Assembly (NCBI GenBank): GCA_023450615.1
Contig: JAEXGT010000022.1
Span: forward strand, 1 to 28,107
Direction: 5' to 3'
Source of the DNA: Pseudomonadota bacterium
Lineage (GTDB): Bacteria; Pseudomonadota; Alphaproteobacteria; Rhizobiales; Beijerinckiaceae
DNA length: 28,107 nucleotides
Positions 8,474 to 17,719 of this stretch are shown piece after piece. Made by a program: the position numbers and the translations under genes. Each line of letters starts with the position of its first letter. Position 1 is the first letter of the stretch. Below the pieces are notes generated by a model. It saw nothing but the letters and a program-made list of their open reading frames with translations. It did not search any database and was not told the DNA's origin.

Positions 8474-9445
8474 GTGTTGAAAGTCGGACTGACCGCGGGT
8501 GTGCTGCTCGCTTCCTTGAGCGTTGCGGCCATGGCCCAGGAAAAGAAGGTGGTGGTCTACACCGCCCATAAGGCCTCCATCGTCGATGCCCTCGTGCCGA
8601 GGTTCGAAAAGGAAACCGGAATCAAGCTCGATGTGGTGAAAGCCGGCTCCGGTGACATCATCAAGCGCGTGAAGGCTGAATCCGGCTCGGCGAAGGCCGA
8701 TGTGATCTGGAGCATCGGCGGCGAGCAGCTCGAGGACAACAAGGACCTCTTGGCGGTCTACAAGCCCAAGGAGGACGACGCCCTCCTGCCCACCTACAAG
8801 GTAAGCCCCGAATGGATCCCCTATACGGGCGTTCTGCTGGTCATGGCTGTCAACAAGAATGAGTTGAAGCCCACTGAATATCCCAAGACCTGGGCTGAGC
8901 TCGGCGACGCCAAGTGGAAGGGCAAGATCTCGTCCGCCCGCGCAGACACCTCGGGCTCGAGCTACCAGCAGCTCGCAACGGTTCTCATCGGCTATGGCGA
9001 CAAGGGCTGGGATGTCTACAACAAGATCCTCGCGAATGTGAACCTGTCGGATTCGTCGGGTGCCGTTCCGCGCTATGTCAATGACGGCGAGGCGCTTGTC
9101 GGTCTTACACTCGAGGACAATGCCCTCGATTACGTGAAGGGCGGCGGCAACATCGCCATCGTTTATCCGGAGGATGGCTCCTCCACGGTGGCCGACGGCG
9201 TCGCTCTGGTGAAGGGCGCTCCCAATGCGGAGAACGCCAAGGTCTTCATCGATTGGCTGCTTTCGAAGCCCGTTCAGGAGCAGCTCGTCTCCGAGATCGG
9301 TCGACGTTCCGTCCGCAAGGATGTTACCGGCGCGGGCCTGAAGCCCATGAGCGAGATCAAGCTCGTCGAGTACGACATCAAGAAAGTGGCTCAGAACCGC
9401 AACGACTGGGTTGCCAAGTGGAAGGCTGCTCTGCAGAACCGCTGA
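8474..9445 (+). CDS. ABC transporter substrate-binding protein (iron(III)-type)
   Basis: A periplasmic binding protein of 323 residues. The signal peptide (MLKVGLTAGVLLASLSVAAMA, about 21 residues) leads into the mature start QEKKVVVYTAHKAS, typical of FbpA/AfuA-type proteins. Later family-like features include ADVIWSIGGEQL, TWAELGDAKWKGKI and IVYPEDGSS. The diagnostic ferric-binding Tyr pair is not evident to me, so iron is only the likeliest ligand; phosphonate or another anion is possible. The start is GTG at 8474 (gggagg five bases upstream) or TTG at 8477 with better spacing. It is divergent from its ATPase and permease and followed after 30 bases by a PP2C-like gene on the same strand. 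Confidence 0.92.
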   Translation: MLKVGLTAGVLLASLSVAAMAQEKKVVVYTAHKASIVDALVPRFEKETGIKLDVVKAGSGDIIKRVKAESGSAKADVIWSIGGEQLEDNKDLLAVYKPKEDDALLPTYKVSPEWIPYTGVLLVMAVNKNELKPTEYPKTWAELGDAKWKGKISSARADTSGSSYQQLATVLIGYGDKGWDVYNKILANVNLSDSSGAVPRYVNDGEALVGLTLEDNALDYVKGGGNIAIVYPEDGSSTVADGVALVKGAPNAENAKVFIDWLLSKPVQEQLVSEIGRRSVRKDVTGAGLKPMSEIKLVEYDIKKVAQNRNDWVAKWKAALQNR

Positions 9446-9475
9446 ACTGCGGCCACCTGAGAGTCTCTGCCTGAC

Positions 9476-10468
9476 ATGCTGATCGAAGCGTTTTCTGAAG
9501 GAAAGGATCCGTCCGCGCCTCATCGTAACGAGGATCAGCTCGTGATCCTGCCGGGCCGCGCCTATGCGGTCATCGACGGGGTCACGGATCGTCACGGTTC
9601 ACGCTACGACGGAATGCTCTCCGGTCAGTATGCATCATTGATCGTCAAACGCGCGCTCGAGCATATGCTGAGCGCGCCTGACGCACCCTCGGACGGTTTT
9701 TCAATCGTCCGGGGACTGACCGAAGCCATCGCCGAGGCCTACCGGTCGCATGGGATGATCGAAAGAGCGCGGAACGATAGCAATGTACGCTTTTCGGCCG
9801 CGCTCGCTCTCGTTCTCCTCCAGCCCGACACCGTGGATGTGATCCTGGTTGGCGACAGCGGCGTGCGGATCAACGGCGAGCGAATTATTCGGGTGGAGAA
9901 GGATCTCGACCTGATCACTTCGATCCTGCGCCGGGAGGCCTGGCCTGTCATTGGGCGCAAGACATCCGATCCGGAAATCCAGGAGCAGCTGTCACGCCGC
10001 GTCACATGGCATGGTACGCGCCAGCCTCTCGATGCCGTGGCAGGTATGCTTGATGCCGACGATATGGCGCTCATCGAAGAACGCGCCATCGACGCCAATA
10101 TCGAGGCACTGGCCCATGTAGCCAGGGCCGATATCGAAAACCTCGTGCGGGGCGGCATCGTCAACGCGCAGGGCGGGTATCAGAACAATGCCTCGCTGCA
10201 GCTCGGTTACCCTTGCCTCGACGGGTTCGAGGTGCCGCAGCACATGGTCATGATCGAGCGCCTTCCGCGCTCCGAGGTCGACACGGTCGAAATTTACTCG
10301 GACGGATATTTCAAGCTCGGAGAGGGGTTCGGAGTCGCCGCCTGGGAAAAGGCCTTCGCTGAGGCGGAACGTGAAGATCCGGCAAAGGTCCTGCTCTATC
10401 CGTCTCCCAAAGGATCAACCTCCTCCCTCTGGGCAGATGACCGCACGTACCTCGCAGTTCGGTTCTGA
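9476..10468 (+). CDS. PP2C-like serine/threonine phosphatase
   Basis: A 330-residue cytosolic protein that is not usually annotated beyond PP2C-like. The spaced acidic motifs of metal-dependent PP2C phosphatases can be followed along it: RNEDQ (residues 17-21), AVIDGVTD (31-38), LVGDSGVRI (124-132), YSDGY (274-278) and ADDRTYLAV (320-328). All the aspartates expected to hold the two metal ions are present, so it is probably active. There is no regulatory domain. It lies 30 bases after the binding-protein gene with no terminator between them, so the two may be co-transcribed. The substrate is unknown. Confidence 0.75.
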   Translation: MLIEAFSEGKDPSAPHRNEDQLVILPGRAYAVIDGVTDRHGSRYDGMLSGQYASLIVKRALEHMLSAPDAPSDGFSIVRGLTEAIAEAYRSHGMIERARNDSNVRFSAALALVLLQPDTVDVILVGDSGVRINGERIIRVEKDLDLITSILRREAWPVIGRKTSDPEIQEQLSRRVTWHGTRQPLDAVAGMLDADDMALIEERAIDANIEALAHVARADIENLVRGGIVNAQGGYQNNASLQLGYPCLDGFEVPQHMVMIERLPRSEVDTVEIYSDGYFKLGEGFGVAAWEKAFAEAEREDPAKVLLYPSPKGSTSSLWADDRTYLAVRF

Positions 10469-10531
10469 CATTTCTCCCGTCTTTCTTCGGTGTTTTCTAC
10501 AGGAATATCCTTCCAGTTCGCCGAGCCGTAT

Positions 10532-10549
10532 TTCGTAAATTGATACGAA
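10532..10549. promoter_or_regulatory. Inverted repeat upstream of tamA
   Basis: ttcgta-aattga-tacgaa: two 6-base arms around a 6-base centre. It lies 147 bases upstream of the tamA start in an AT-richer 227-base gap (10469-10695) that must carry the tam promoter. It could be an operator; no regulator is identified. Confidence 0.25.
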
Positions 10550-10695
10550 GTTCAGAGTGTTGCCGATTTTCGCAACTTTATCCTGCGGTGGTGCTGGGCG
10601 CAGTTTGGATTAGCCTGTCCCAGATTTCGCCCTATTTGAACGCAAAGTCTCCGCAAAGGCGCAGTTTCATTTTTTAGTTAGTAGTTAGGATTGTC

Positions 10696-12684
10696 GTGGC
10701 TCGAACTGGGTGGTCAGGAACCAGGAAATACGTCTCTCTGACGATCCTTGCAGGATTCCTGTCCGCTGGAGTGTCGATCCCGTCCGCTATCGCTTTCGAC
10801 TTCTTCGGCCTGTTTGGCGGGGGCGATGAGGCTCCGCCGCCTCCAAGCGCGGACACGCTGCCTTACTCACTCGATTTCACAGTCGTCGGAAACGAGAAGA
10901 ACCTCGTTCAAATCCTCAAGGACGCTTCGACTCTCCAAAGCCTGACGGGCGATCCGCCGCCGGATGCGGACGCGCTTGTCCGCCGCGCCGAAGCCGATCT
11001 TCCGCGCCTGACCGATGCGCTGTGGGGAGCAGGCTACTACAATGCCCGCGTCGGGGTGGCGGTGGCCGGGGTGCCCCTCTCGCTCCAGGCTCCCCGACCT
11101 GACGCCGCGATCCGCGCGGCTGCTGATTACCGCGCGCGGGCCCTTGTGCCGGTTCAGGTCGTGGTCGATCCCGGGCCGCAATTCGTCCTCCAGAATGTCT
11201 CCATCCTGAATGCGAGAACCGGCCAGCCGTTCTTGCCGAGCGAGCTGCCGCCGCGCATCGTCAAGATAAAGCCCGGCGATCCGGCGCGGGCGGCGGACAT
11301 CGTCGCGGCCCAGGCGCGGATCGTCGATTATTTTCGCGCGCAGTCGCGGCCCTTCGCTAAGGTGACGGGGCAGATGCCGGTCGTCGTTCATCCCGAACGG
11401 ATCATGGATATCGGCCTGACGGTCGATCCGGGCCCGCAGGCGGGCATCGGCGCAATAGCCGTGCAGGGCACGGAGAACGTGGACCCGGCGGTAGTGCGCT
11501 CCTTCATCTATACGGAGCCGGGCGATCCGTATTCGCCCGCGGCGCTCGCCTCGATGCGCAAGTCGATCCTGAACATCGAGGCGCTGTCGTCCGTGCGCAT
11601 CCGTGAAGGAGAGACGCTGGACGCCTATGGCAACCTGCCGCTCTTCGTGGATATCACGGAGCGCAAGCCGCGCGTGATCGGGGCCTCCGTGCAGTACTCG
11701 ACTACCGATGGACCGGCTGTGCGGGCCTATTGGGCGCATCGAAACCTGTTCGGAGGCGCCGAGAGATTGAGGCTAGAGGGGAGCCTGTTCTACCTCACGG
11801 AGGATGGCGGCATCCGGAATGAGGATAAGAACAAGGACTTCGATTGGGACGATCTGGGAGGCCGCTTTACCGCGAGCTTCCTCAAGCCCGCCCTCTGGGG
11901 CACGCGCAACGACTTTCTCGCGGATGCCCTGGTCGAGCGCGACCGCACGGAGAGTTACACGAGCCGGCGCGTCAACGGAACGGCCGCCATCCGCCATCGT
12001 TTCAGCGAAACCTTCTCGATCCAGGGCGGCATTGAATACGAGAAAGGGCAGGCTTCCGATATTCTCGGCCAGATCGATTACACCCTCGTCGGTCTGCCCC
12101 TGTCGGTCACCTACGATTCCACGGATAACACCCTTGATCCCACGCGCGGCATGAAGCTGCTCGCATCGGTGACGCCCTATCCGGAGTTCCTCGGTTCCTC
12201 CGTTCCCATGACGATTGCGCGGGGGACGGCCTCGACCTATTGGGCGCTCGACGAGGAGGCGCGCTATGTGCTTGCAGGCCGTCTCGGCCTCGGCTCCATC
12301 ATCGGCTCGGATCTCGATGAGATCCCTGCCAACCGGCGCTTTTATGCGGGCGGCGGCGGTTCGGTGCGAGGCTTCGGCTATCGGACATTGAGCCCGAAAT
12401 TCATGGGCGAACCCATCGGCGGACGAAGCCTTCTGGAAGCATCTGTCGAGGCACGCATCAAGATTACCGATACCATCGGTATCGTGCCCTTTGTCGATGC
12501 GGGGACAGCCTTCGAGTCGAGCTATCCGGATTTCGACGACACGATCCGCGTCTCGGCAGGGCTTGGCCTGCGCTACTACACGGCAATCGGGCCGATCCGC
12601 CTGGATGTGGCGAAGCCTCTTCGCCGCGAGCCGGGAGACGATCGCTCCTTCGCAATTTATGTCGGCATAGGGCAGGCGTTCTGA
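10696..12684 (+). CDS. tamA: TamA, Omp85-family outer membrane protein
   Basis: Outer-membrane half of the translocation and assembly module. It is a 662-residue protein with an N-terminal signal sequence (about residues 1-33), a Gly/Pro-rich linker (LFGGGDEAPPPPS), POTRA domains (about 55-315), and a C-terminal 16-strand barrel of the Omp85 type. The barrel carries the hallmark VRGF motif in GGGGSVRGFGYR (about residues 551-562) and the terminal strand ending in ...IYVGIGQAF. The start is GTG at 10696 with tagga upstream. The stop codon overlaps the start of tamB by one base, so they are translationally linked. TamA and TamB cooperate in outer-membrane protein assembly and probably phospholipid transport. 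Confidence 0.95.
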   Translation: MARTGWSGTRKYVSLTILAGFLSAGVSIPSAIAFDFFGLFGGGDEAPPPPSADTLPYSLDFTVVGNEKNLVQILKDASTLQSLTGDPPPDADALVRRAEADLPRLTDALWGAGYYNARVGVAVAGVPLSLQAPRPDAAIRAAADYRARALVPVQVVVDPGPQFVLQNVSILNARTGQPFLPSELPPRIVKIKPGDPARAADIVAAQARIVDYFRAQSRPFAKVTGQMPVVVHPERIMDIGLTVDPGPQAGIGAIAVQGTENVDPAVVRSFIYTEPGDPYSPAALASMRKSILNIEALSSVRIREGETLDAYGNLPLFVDITERKPRVIGASVQYSTTDGPAVRAYWAHRNLFGGAERLRLEGSLFYLTEDGGIRNEDKNKDFDWDDLGGRFTASFLKPALWGTRNDFLADALVERDRTESYTSRRVNGTAAIRHRFSETFSIQGGIEYEKGQASDILGQIDYTLVGLPLSVTYDSTDNTLDPTRGMKLLASVTPYPEFLGSSVPMTIARGTASTYWALDEEARYVLAGRLGLGSIIGSDLDEIPANRRFYAGGGGSVRGFGYRTLSPKFMGEPIGGRSLLEASVEARIKITDTIGIVPFVDAGTAFESSYPDFDDTIRVSAGLGLRYYTAIGPIRLDVAKPLRREPGDDRSFAIYVGIGQAF

Positions 12685-15600
12685 TGATGAAACTGCGCCG
12701 CCCTCTGACCGTCTTCGCCATCACCGTGTTCCTGACGCTCGGCATTCTCTGGATCGCCGCCGGTTCTCCAAGTCAAGCTCAAACCGACCAGGGCGTTCTG
12801 GCCAACCTGATCTCGCGTCTGCTTTCGACACCCGCCACCCGCGTCAGCATCGGCAGCATCGAGGGCGCACTGTCCTCGAACGCAGTCATTCGGGATGTGC
12901 GCATCTCCGATCGGAATGGCGTCTGGCTGTCGGTGGACCGGGCACGGATCGTCTGGACGCGCACGGCGCTGCTACGCGGCCGCCTCGAGGTCAACGAGCT
13001 TCAGATCGACCGTCTGGATATTCCGCGAAAGCCGGAGACCACAGAAGAGGAGAAGGTCGCTGTCTCCGACGAGCCGATCCTTCCTGAATTGCCGGTGAAG
13101 GTGATCGTGGAGAAGTTCGCCCTGCAGGAGCTTGCTCTTGGAGAGCCCTTGCTCGGCGTGGCGGCGCGGCTCTCGGCTCAGGGCTCGGCCAATCTCGGGG
13201 ATCCGTCCGAGGGGCTCGAACTCGACTTCACTGCGCAACGCCTCGATGCACCTGGGCGCCTGTCGATCAATCTGGATTACGTACCTCAGACGAACCGGCT
13301 GGCGCTCGATCTCACGCACCAGGAACCGGCAGGCGGCATTGCCGCGCACCTGCTTAACCTGCCTGGACTTCCGCCGGTCGATCTTAAGCTGGCGGGTGAA
13401 GGCCCCTTGAGCAATTTCGCGGCCCGGCTCAATTTCACGGCGGGCCCGAGCATCGGCGCGGCGGGCACGACAATCGTCAGCCGCTCCGGTGCGGCCTATA
13501 CGGTCAATGCCAATCTCGCGGCGCGCATAGAAGGGCTTCTGCCGACGCCGGTTGCCCCGGTCTTTTCGGGCACGACGCAGCTTGTGGGCAATATCGCCAT
13601 TGGGGATGACGGGAGTCTGAGGCTTCAGCCGATCCGCATCACGTCGAATGTGGCAAGCTTCGACATGGCGGGCACTGTCAGTTCGAGCCAGGCCCTCGAT
13701 CTGACCTTGCAGGCTCGCGCTTTGCCGACCGATGGTTTCATGACTCGCGCGGGCGACGCGGAGATCCGCCGTCTCGATTTCGACGGCAGGGTGCAGGGAA
13801 CCATGACTGCCCCGCGCATCAACGGATCGCTCGATGCCGCGGGCATACGGCTGCCGCAGGGGGCACTGGATGCTCTCACCGCCCGCATCGCCATGAATCC
13901 CACGAGCGACGTGACGATCCCTGACCGTTTCACATTCACAGTCGATGCGCGAGCAAACGGCATCCTGCCCACCGACAAGGCGCTTGCCCGTGCGCTGGGG
14001 CAAACCCTGTCGCTCACGGCCAACGGCACCTTCGATCGCGACGGCATCGCCAATGTCGACACAGCGCGGATCGAAACATCGACAGCCCAGGCGGGGTTTG
14101 CGGGCCGTGTCGGCTCGACGGTGCTGGACGGCAATGTCGAAGCCAACATTCCGGCCCTTGCGGCTTTCTCCGGCGTGACAGGACGCCCTCTGCGGGGCTC
14201 GGCGGCGGTCAAGGCGCAGCTCTCCGGCAATCCGCGACGGGCCGACATTGCGGCGACACTTGATGCCAGCCTGCGCAATCTCTCGACAGGAACAGCGTCT
14301 CTCGACGGTCTCCTTGGACGCTCGGTCACGGCAAACGGTGTCATGCGCCGCGTGCCTGGTGGGTTCGCCTTCGAGAATTTCCGCATCGACGGAGCGCATC
14401 TGGATGCGCGTGCAAACGGGCGCGCCACGCAAACCGCAGCCGATTTGGCGCTCGATATCGATATCGACGAACTCAGGCGTGTGGATCCCCGTATCACTGC
14501 GGGCAGAGCCAATGTCGCGGCACGGCTGACCGGCTCTCTCGAAAAGCCGGATGTCACGGCAACCGCAACCCTGTCGGACATGCGCGCTCTTGACCGGCCG
14601 ATCCAGCGTCTCGTTGTCTCCATGGATGCAAAGGATGTGACGGGCGCTCTCGATGCGACCCTCGGCCTCGATGGCCAGGTCGGCAGCAAGCCTGCAACAG
14701 GCACAATGCACGTTTCCCGTCCCAGCGATGGTGGGTGGCTGCTGGATAGGCTCAATATCGCCGTTGGCTCGGTGGCGTTGAATGGAGACCTTCGCATCAG
14801 CGCCGATCAGCTGGCGCAGGGGCGGATTACGCTCTCGGGCAGCAATCTCGACGATCTCACACCGCTGTTGCTCACCAAGCTCGATGGCTCGATCGATGCC
14901 GACATGACACTCAGCGTGCCGGATGGCCGTCAGAACATAGAGGTGAGGGCGGGAGGCTCCCGTATCGCCGCCGCCGATGTGGCCGTTCAGGATTTCAACC
15001 TGCGGCTTGCGATATCCGATCTCTATGCGCGTCCCGTCATCGACGGTTCCATCCAGGCGGACACGGTGAAGGCTGCCGGGCAGACCTTCAGAACCGTTCG
15101 CTTGACGGCTGTAGGCTCACCCGATGTCTCGCGCATTACGGCCTCGGCGACAGGACAGGGCTTCGATCTCGACGCGCAGGCAAATGTCGTGCCGGGCGAT
15201 GCGACGCGCATCGATCTGACGAGCTTTACGGCGCGGCGAGGCGGCAGGCGTCTCACCCTCGCTCAGCCCGCCTCCATTACTTTGCAAAGCGGTTACGCCA
15301 CCATCCGCGGCCTCGTGATCGCGGCCGACCAGGGACGAGTCGGCGTGTCCGGCACTGTCGGCAGCAGGATGGACCTGTCGCTCGACATTCGCAGCCTGCC
15401 GCTGCAGGTCGCCGAGATCGCGGCTCCCGGCCTCGGCCTCGCGGGCACCGTGAATGGAAGCGCCGTCATCAGGGGCGAAGCCAGCAATCTAAGCGGAAAC
15501 TATGACCTGCGGGTGACGGGGCTGGCGACGCCCGAAACACGACAGGCCGGATTGCCTCCGCTCACTGTGACGGCTCAGGGGCGGATCGCGGATCAACGGG

Positions 15601-16988
15601 CGACGATCGACGCCGACATTGCGGCGGGCCGCTTCGGCACCCTGCAGGTTTCAGGCAGCGCCCCACTCGATACGACGGACGAATTGGCTCTCAGAGTATC
15701 AGGACGGACCGATCTTGCCGTGGCGAACACGTTCCTCTCGGCAGGCGGCCAGCGCCTGACGGGCAGCGCAACGCTCGACCTGTCGGTCGGTGGCACCGTG
15801 ACCGCGCCGAGCATCCAGGGTTCTGTTGTCCTCGCAGGCGGCAGCTTCGTCGATTCATTGCAGGGCGTTCAGCTGAGCGATATCAATGGGCGGTTTACGG
15901 CACGCGGGGAGAACCTCGTCATCGAAAGCCTGAGCGCACGCACGCCCAATGGCGGATCGCTTGCCGCTCGAGGACAGGTCGAGATCGATCCTGCGGCAGG
16001 AATGCCTGCCGATATCCGCATCACGGGCAGCCGCGCTCAGCTGGTTTCCAATGAACTCGTGAGTGCGAGCGCCGACCTGGATCTTGCAATTTCCGGACCG
16101 CTTACGCGCAGTCCGCGCGTTTCGGGCCGGGTCGGCATCATCACGATGAACGTTTCCGTGCCCGACCGTCTTCCCACGACGTTGAGGCCGTTGCCGAATA
16201 CAAAGCATATCAAGCCGACGCCGGCGGCTGCGGCGCGCCTTGCCCTGGAGCGCAGGCAGAAGGCTGCAACCGCACGTGGACGTCCCTTCAGCGCCGAGCT
16301 CGATCTTGTCATTACGGCGCAGAACCGCATCTTTGTGCGCGGGCGGGGTATCAATGCGGAACTCGGTGGCGAGCTGCGCCTCCAGGGAACGTCGCGAGCT
16401 CCCGTGGCCATCGGTGCGTTCGATCTCCGTCGCGGCCGTCTCGATCTCATCGGTCGCAGGATCGATTTCGTGCGCGGCCGTCTCGACTTCACGGGCGATC
16501 TCATGCCATCGCTGGATTTCCTCGCGGAGACGCAAGCCGGCGACGTGACGGCTCAGATCGCCGTGACCGGCCCGGCCTCTCAGCCTCAATTCGTCTTCAC
16601 CTCGAGCCCCGATCTGCCTCAGGATGAGGTGCTTTCGCGCATCCTGTTCCAGCGCCCCTCCGGCGGGCTCTCCGCAGGTCAGGCGCTGCAACTCGCGCAG
16701 ACTGTGGCGCAGCTCTCCGGCGGCACAGGCGGCGATGCCTTCGAGAGCCTGCGCCGCTCGCTCGGCGTCGACAGCCTCGACATCACGGTCGGCGCGTCCG
16801 GCGATCCTGCGGTCGGCGTATCGCGCTACATCAGCGACAATGTCCGCGTGGGAGTGAAGGCAGGCGCAAGGCCGGAGGAGAGCGGCGTGACGGTCGACGT
16901 GGACCTGACGCGCCGTCTCAAGGCGCAGGGCGCCGTCGATGCGGAGGGTGGCACCTCCGTCGGCCTTGGCTTCGAGTTGGAATACTAA
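12684..16988 (+). CDS. tamB: TamB, translocation and assembly module inner-membrane protein
   Basis: A very long (1434-residue) periplasm-spanning protein anchored by one N-terminal transmembrane segment (about residues 7-27). It then forms a repetitive beta-rich stretch that in the family folds into a hydrophobic groove, and ends in the conserved DUF490/TamB domain (about residues 1050-1434). Clear C-terminal landmarks are DLRRGRLDLIGRRIDFVRGR, PQDEVLSRILF and VGLGFELEY. A basic insert (about 1180-1200, ALERRQKAATARGR) interrupts the beta region. It starts at ATG 12684, overlapping tamA's stop, or at the next codon (12687). Family knowledge places it in lipid transport or outer-membrane protein assembly with TamA. 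Confidence 0.95.
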   Translation: MMKLRRPLTVFAITVFLTLGILWIAAGSPSQAQTDQGVLANLISRLLSTPATRVSIGSIEGALSSNAVIRDVRISDRNGVWLSVDRARIVWTRTALLRGRLEVNELQIDRLDIPRKPETTEEEKVAVSDEPILPELPVKVIVEKFALQELALGEPLLGVAARLSAQGSANLGDPSEGLELDFTAQRLDAPGRLSINLDYVPQTNRLALDLTHQEPAGGIAAHLLNLPGLPPVDLKLAGEGPLSNFAARLNFTAGPSIGAAGTTIVSRSGAAYTVNANLAARIEGLLPTPVAPVFSGTTQLVGNIAIGDDGSLRLQPIRITSNVASFDMAGTVSSSQALDLTLQARALPTDGFMTRAGDAEIRRLDFDGRVQGTMTAPRINGSLDAAGIRLPQGALDALTARIAMNPTSDVTIPDRFTFTVDARANGILPTDKALARALGQTLSLTANGTFDRDGIANVDTARIETSTAQAGFAGRVGSTVLDGNVEANIPALAAFSGVTGRPLRGSAAVKAQLSGNPRRADIAATLDASLRNLSTGTASLDGLLGRSVTANGVMRRVPGGFAFENFRIDGAHLDARANGRATQTAADLALDIDIDELRRVDPRITAGRANVAARLTGSLEKPDVTATATLSDMRALDRPIQRLVVSMDAKDVTGALDATLGLDGQVGSKPATGTMHVSRPSDGGWLLDRLNIAVGSVALNGDLRISADQLAQGRITLSGSNLDDLTPLLLTKLDGSIDADMTLSVPDGRQNIEVRAGGSRIAAADVAVQDFNLRLAISDLYARPVIDGSIQADTVKAAGQTFRTVRLTAVGSPDVSRITASATGQGFDLDAQANVVPGDATRIDLTSFTARRGGRRLTLAQPASITLQSGYATIRGLVIAADQGRVGVSGTVGSRMDLSLDIRSLPLQVAEIAAPGLGLAGTVNGSAVIRGEASNLSGNYDLRVTGLATPETRQAGLPPLTVTAQGRIADQRATIDADIAAGRFGTLQVSGSAPLDTTDELALRVSGRTDLAVANTFLSAGGQRLTGSATLDLSVGGTVTAPSIQGSVVLAGGSFVDSLQGVQLSDINGRFTARGENLVIESLSARTPNGGSLAARGQVEIDPAAGMPADIRITGSRAQLVSNELVSASADLDLAISGPLTRSPRVSGRVGIITMNVSVPDRLPTTLRPLPNTKHIKPTPAAAARLALERRQKAATARGRPFSAELDLVITAQNRIFVRGRGINAELGGELRLQGTSRAPVAIGAFDLRRGRLDLIGRRIDFVRGRLDFTGDLMPSLDFLAETQAGDVTAQIAVTGPASQPQFVFTSSPDLPQDEVLSRILFQRPSGGLSAGQALQLAQTVAQLSGGTGGDAFESLRRSLGVDSLDITVGASGDPAVGVSRYISDNVRVGVKAGARPEESGVTVDVDLTRRLKAQGAVDAEGGTSVGLGFELEY

Positions 16989-17055
16989 GAAGTCCAGTAT
17001 CCAACACGTGAAGCGGGCGCGGGAACCAGGAAATCGATCATCCGTTTCCAGCATT

Positions 17056-17454
17056 ATGAAGCCGCGCCGCGAGATCCTGAATCGCCCTGTCGTTCTCCTC
17101 GTGGAGGACGAGCTTCTTCTGCGCCTGACGCAGGTTGAAATTCTTCGCGAAGCGGAATTCTGGGTGCTCGAAGCGCAGGATGCGGACGAGGCCTTCGATA
17201 TCCTCAAGCGCCGTCCCGACATCAATGTCGTGCTCACGGACGTGAATATGCCGGGCTCCATCGACGGTTTTGAGTTCGCCCGGCTCGTGCGTCAGGGATG
17301 GCCAGATGTCGGCATTCTCGTGATCTCAGGCAAGGTGGCGCCCAAACCGGGCGATCTGCCCAGCGGGGCGAATTTCCTCCAGAAGCCGATCCGCGCCGAC
17401 GCTCTCATCGAGGCGCTCAAGCAGGCCATGGTGCCGAGAACACAGGAAGCGTGA
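17056..17454 (+). CDS. Single-domain (receiver-only) response regulator
   Basis: A 132-residue CheY-like receiver with no output domain. Acidic pocket E17/D18 (LLVEDE), phosphoacceptor D62 (VVLTDVNMP), switch residue S91 (VISGK) and K110 (FLQKPI) are all present, so it should be phosphorylatable. It lacks the FATGUY signature of the receiver proteins known to act in the alphaproteobacterial general stress response. I chose ATG 17056, which begins just before the first beta strand; a GTG at 17008 is an in-frame alternative. It lies 67 bases after tamB and 16 bases before the next gene. No histidine kinase is in the window. Confidence 0.92.
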   Translation: MKPRREILNRPVVLLVEDELLLRLTQVEILREAEFWVLEAQDADEAFDILKRRPDINVVLTDVNMPGSIDGFEFARLVRQGWPDVGILVISGKVAPKPGDLPSGANFLQKPIRADALIEALKQAMVPRTQEA

Positions 17455-17470
17455 AAACGGAGACGCGCCA

Positions 17471-17719
17471 ATGACCAAGCCGCAGGTTGCCTTCGGCGGG
17501 CGTCATGTTCCCTTACCGCGCTCGAAAGCTCTTAGAATTGCCTTCGGCGTTCTTCTGATCCTGGCAGGCTTTGTCGGTTTTCTTCCAGTGCTCGGCTTCT
17601 GGATGATCCCTTTGGGGATTCTTGTTCTTTCCTTCGATCTTCATATCGCGCGCAGGCTGCGGCGCCGCACCCTCGTGTGGTGGGAGCGCCGCAGACGCGC
17701 TAAGAATGAAATGCGCTAG
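17471..17719 (+). CDS. PGPGW-like small transmembrane protein
   Basis: An 82-residue inner-membrane protein. Two hydrophobic segments (about residues 22-38 and 41-56) flank a turn PVLGFW, which resembles the PGPGW signature, followed by a very basic tail (ARRLRRR, WWERRRRAK). The function is unknown. The ribosome binding site ggag at 17459-17462 has good spacing. It is the last gene of the tamA-tamB-receiver run. Its TAG stop shares the four bases CTAG with the stop codon of the convergent yidB-family gene. Confidence 0.8.
   Translation: MTKPQVAFGGRHVPLPRSKALRIAFGVLLILAGFVGFLPVLGFWMIPLGILVLSFDLHIARRLRRRTLVWWERRRRAKNEMR

Noticed and set aside
8453..9595. Minus-strand frame of 380 codons opposite the binding-protein gene
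   Set aside because: Antisense shadow. The plus-strand frame has a signal peptide and family motifs; this one has neither.
12972..14711. Minus-strand frame of 579 codons inside tamB
   Set aside because: Arg/Cys/His-rich shadow of the tamB frame with no domain; tamB is continuous and well supported here.
15855..17261. Minus-strand frame of 468 codons spanning the end of tamB and the receiver gene
   Set aside because: It crosses two supported genes antisense and has no family features.
17056..17454. Reading the receiver protein as a known general-stress (FATGUY) regulator
   Set aside because: The beta4-alpha4 region reads VISGKVAPKPGD and lacks the FATGUY signature, so the nearby sigma factor alone does not justify that assignment.
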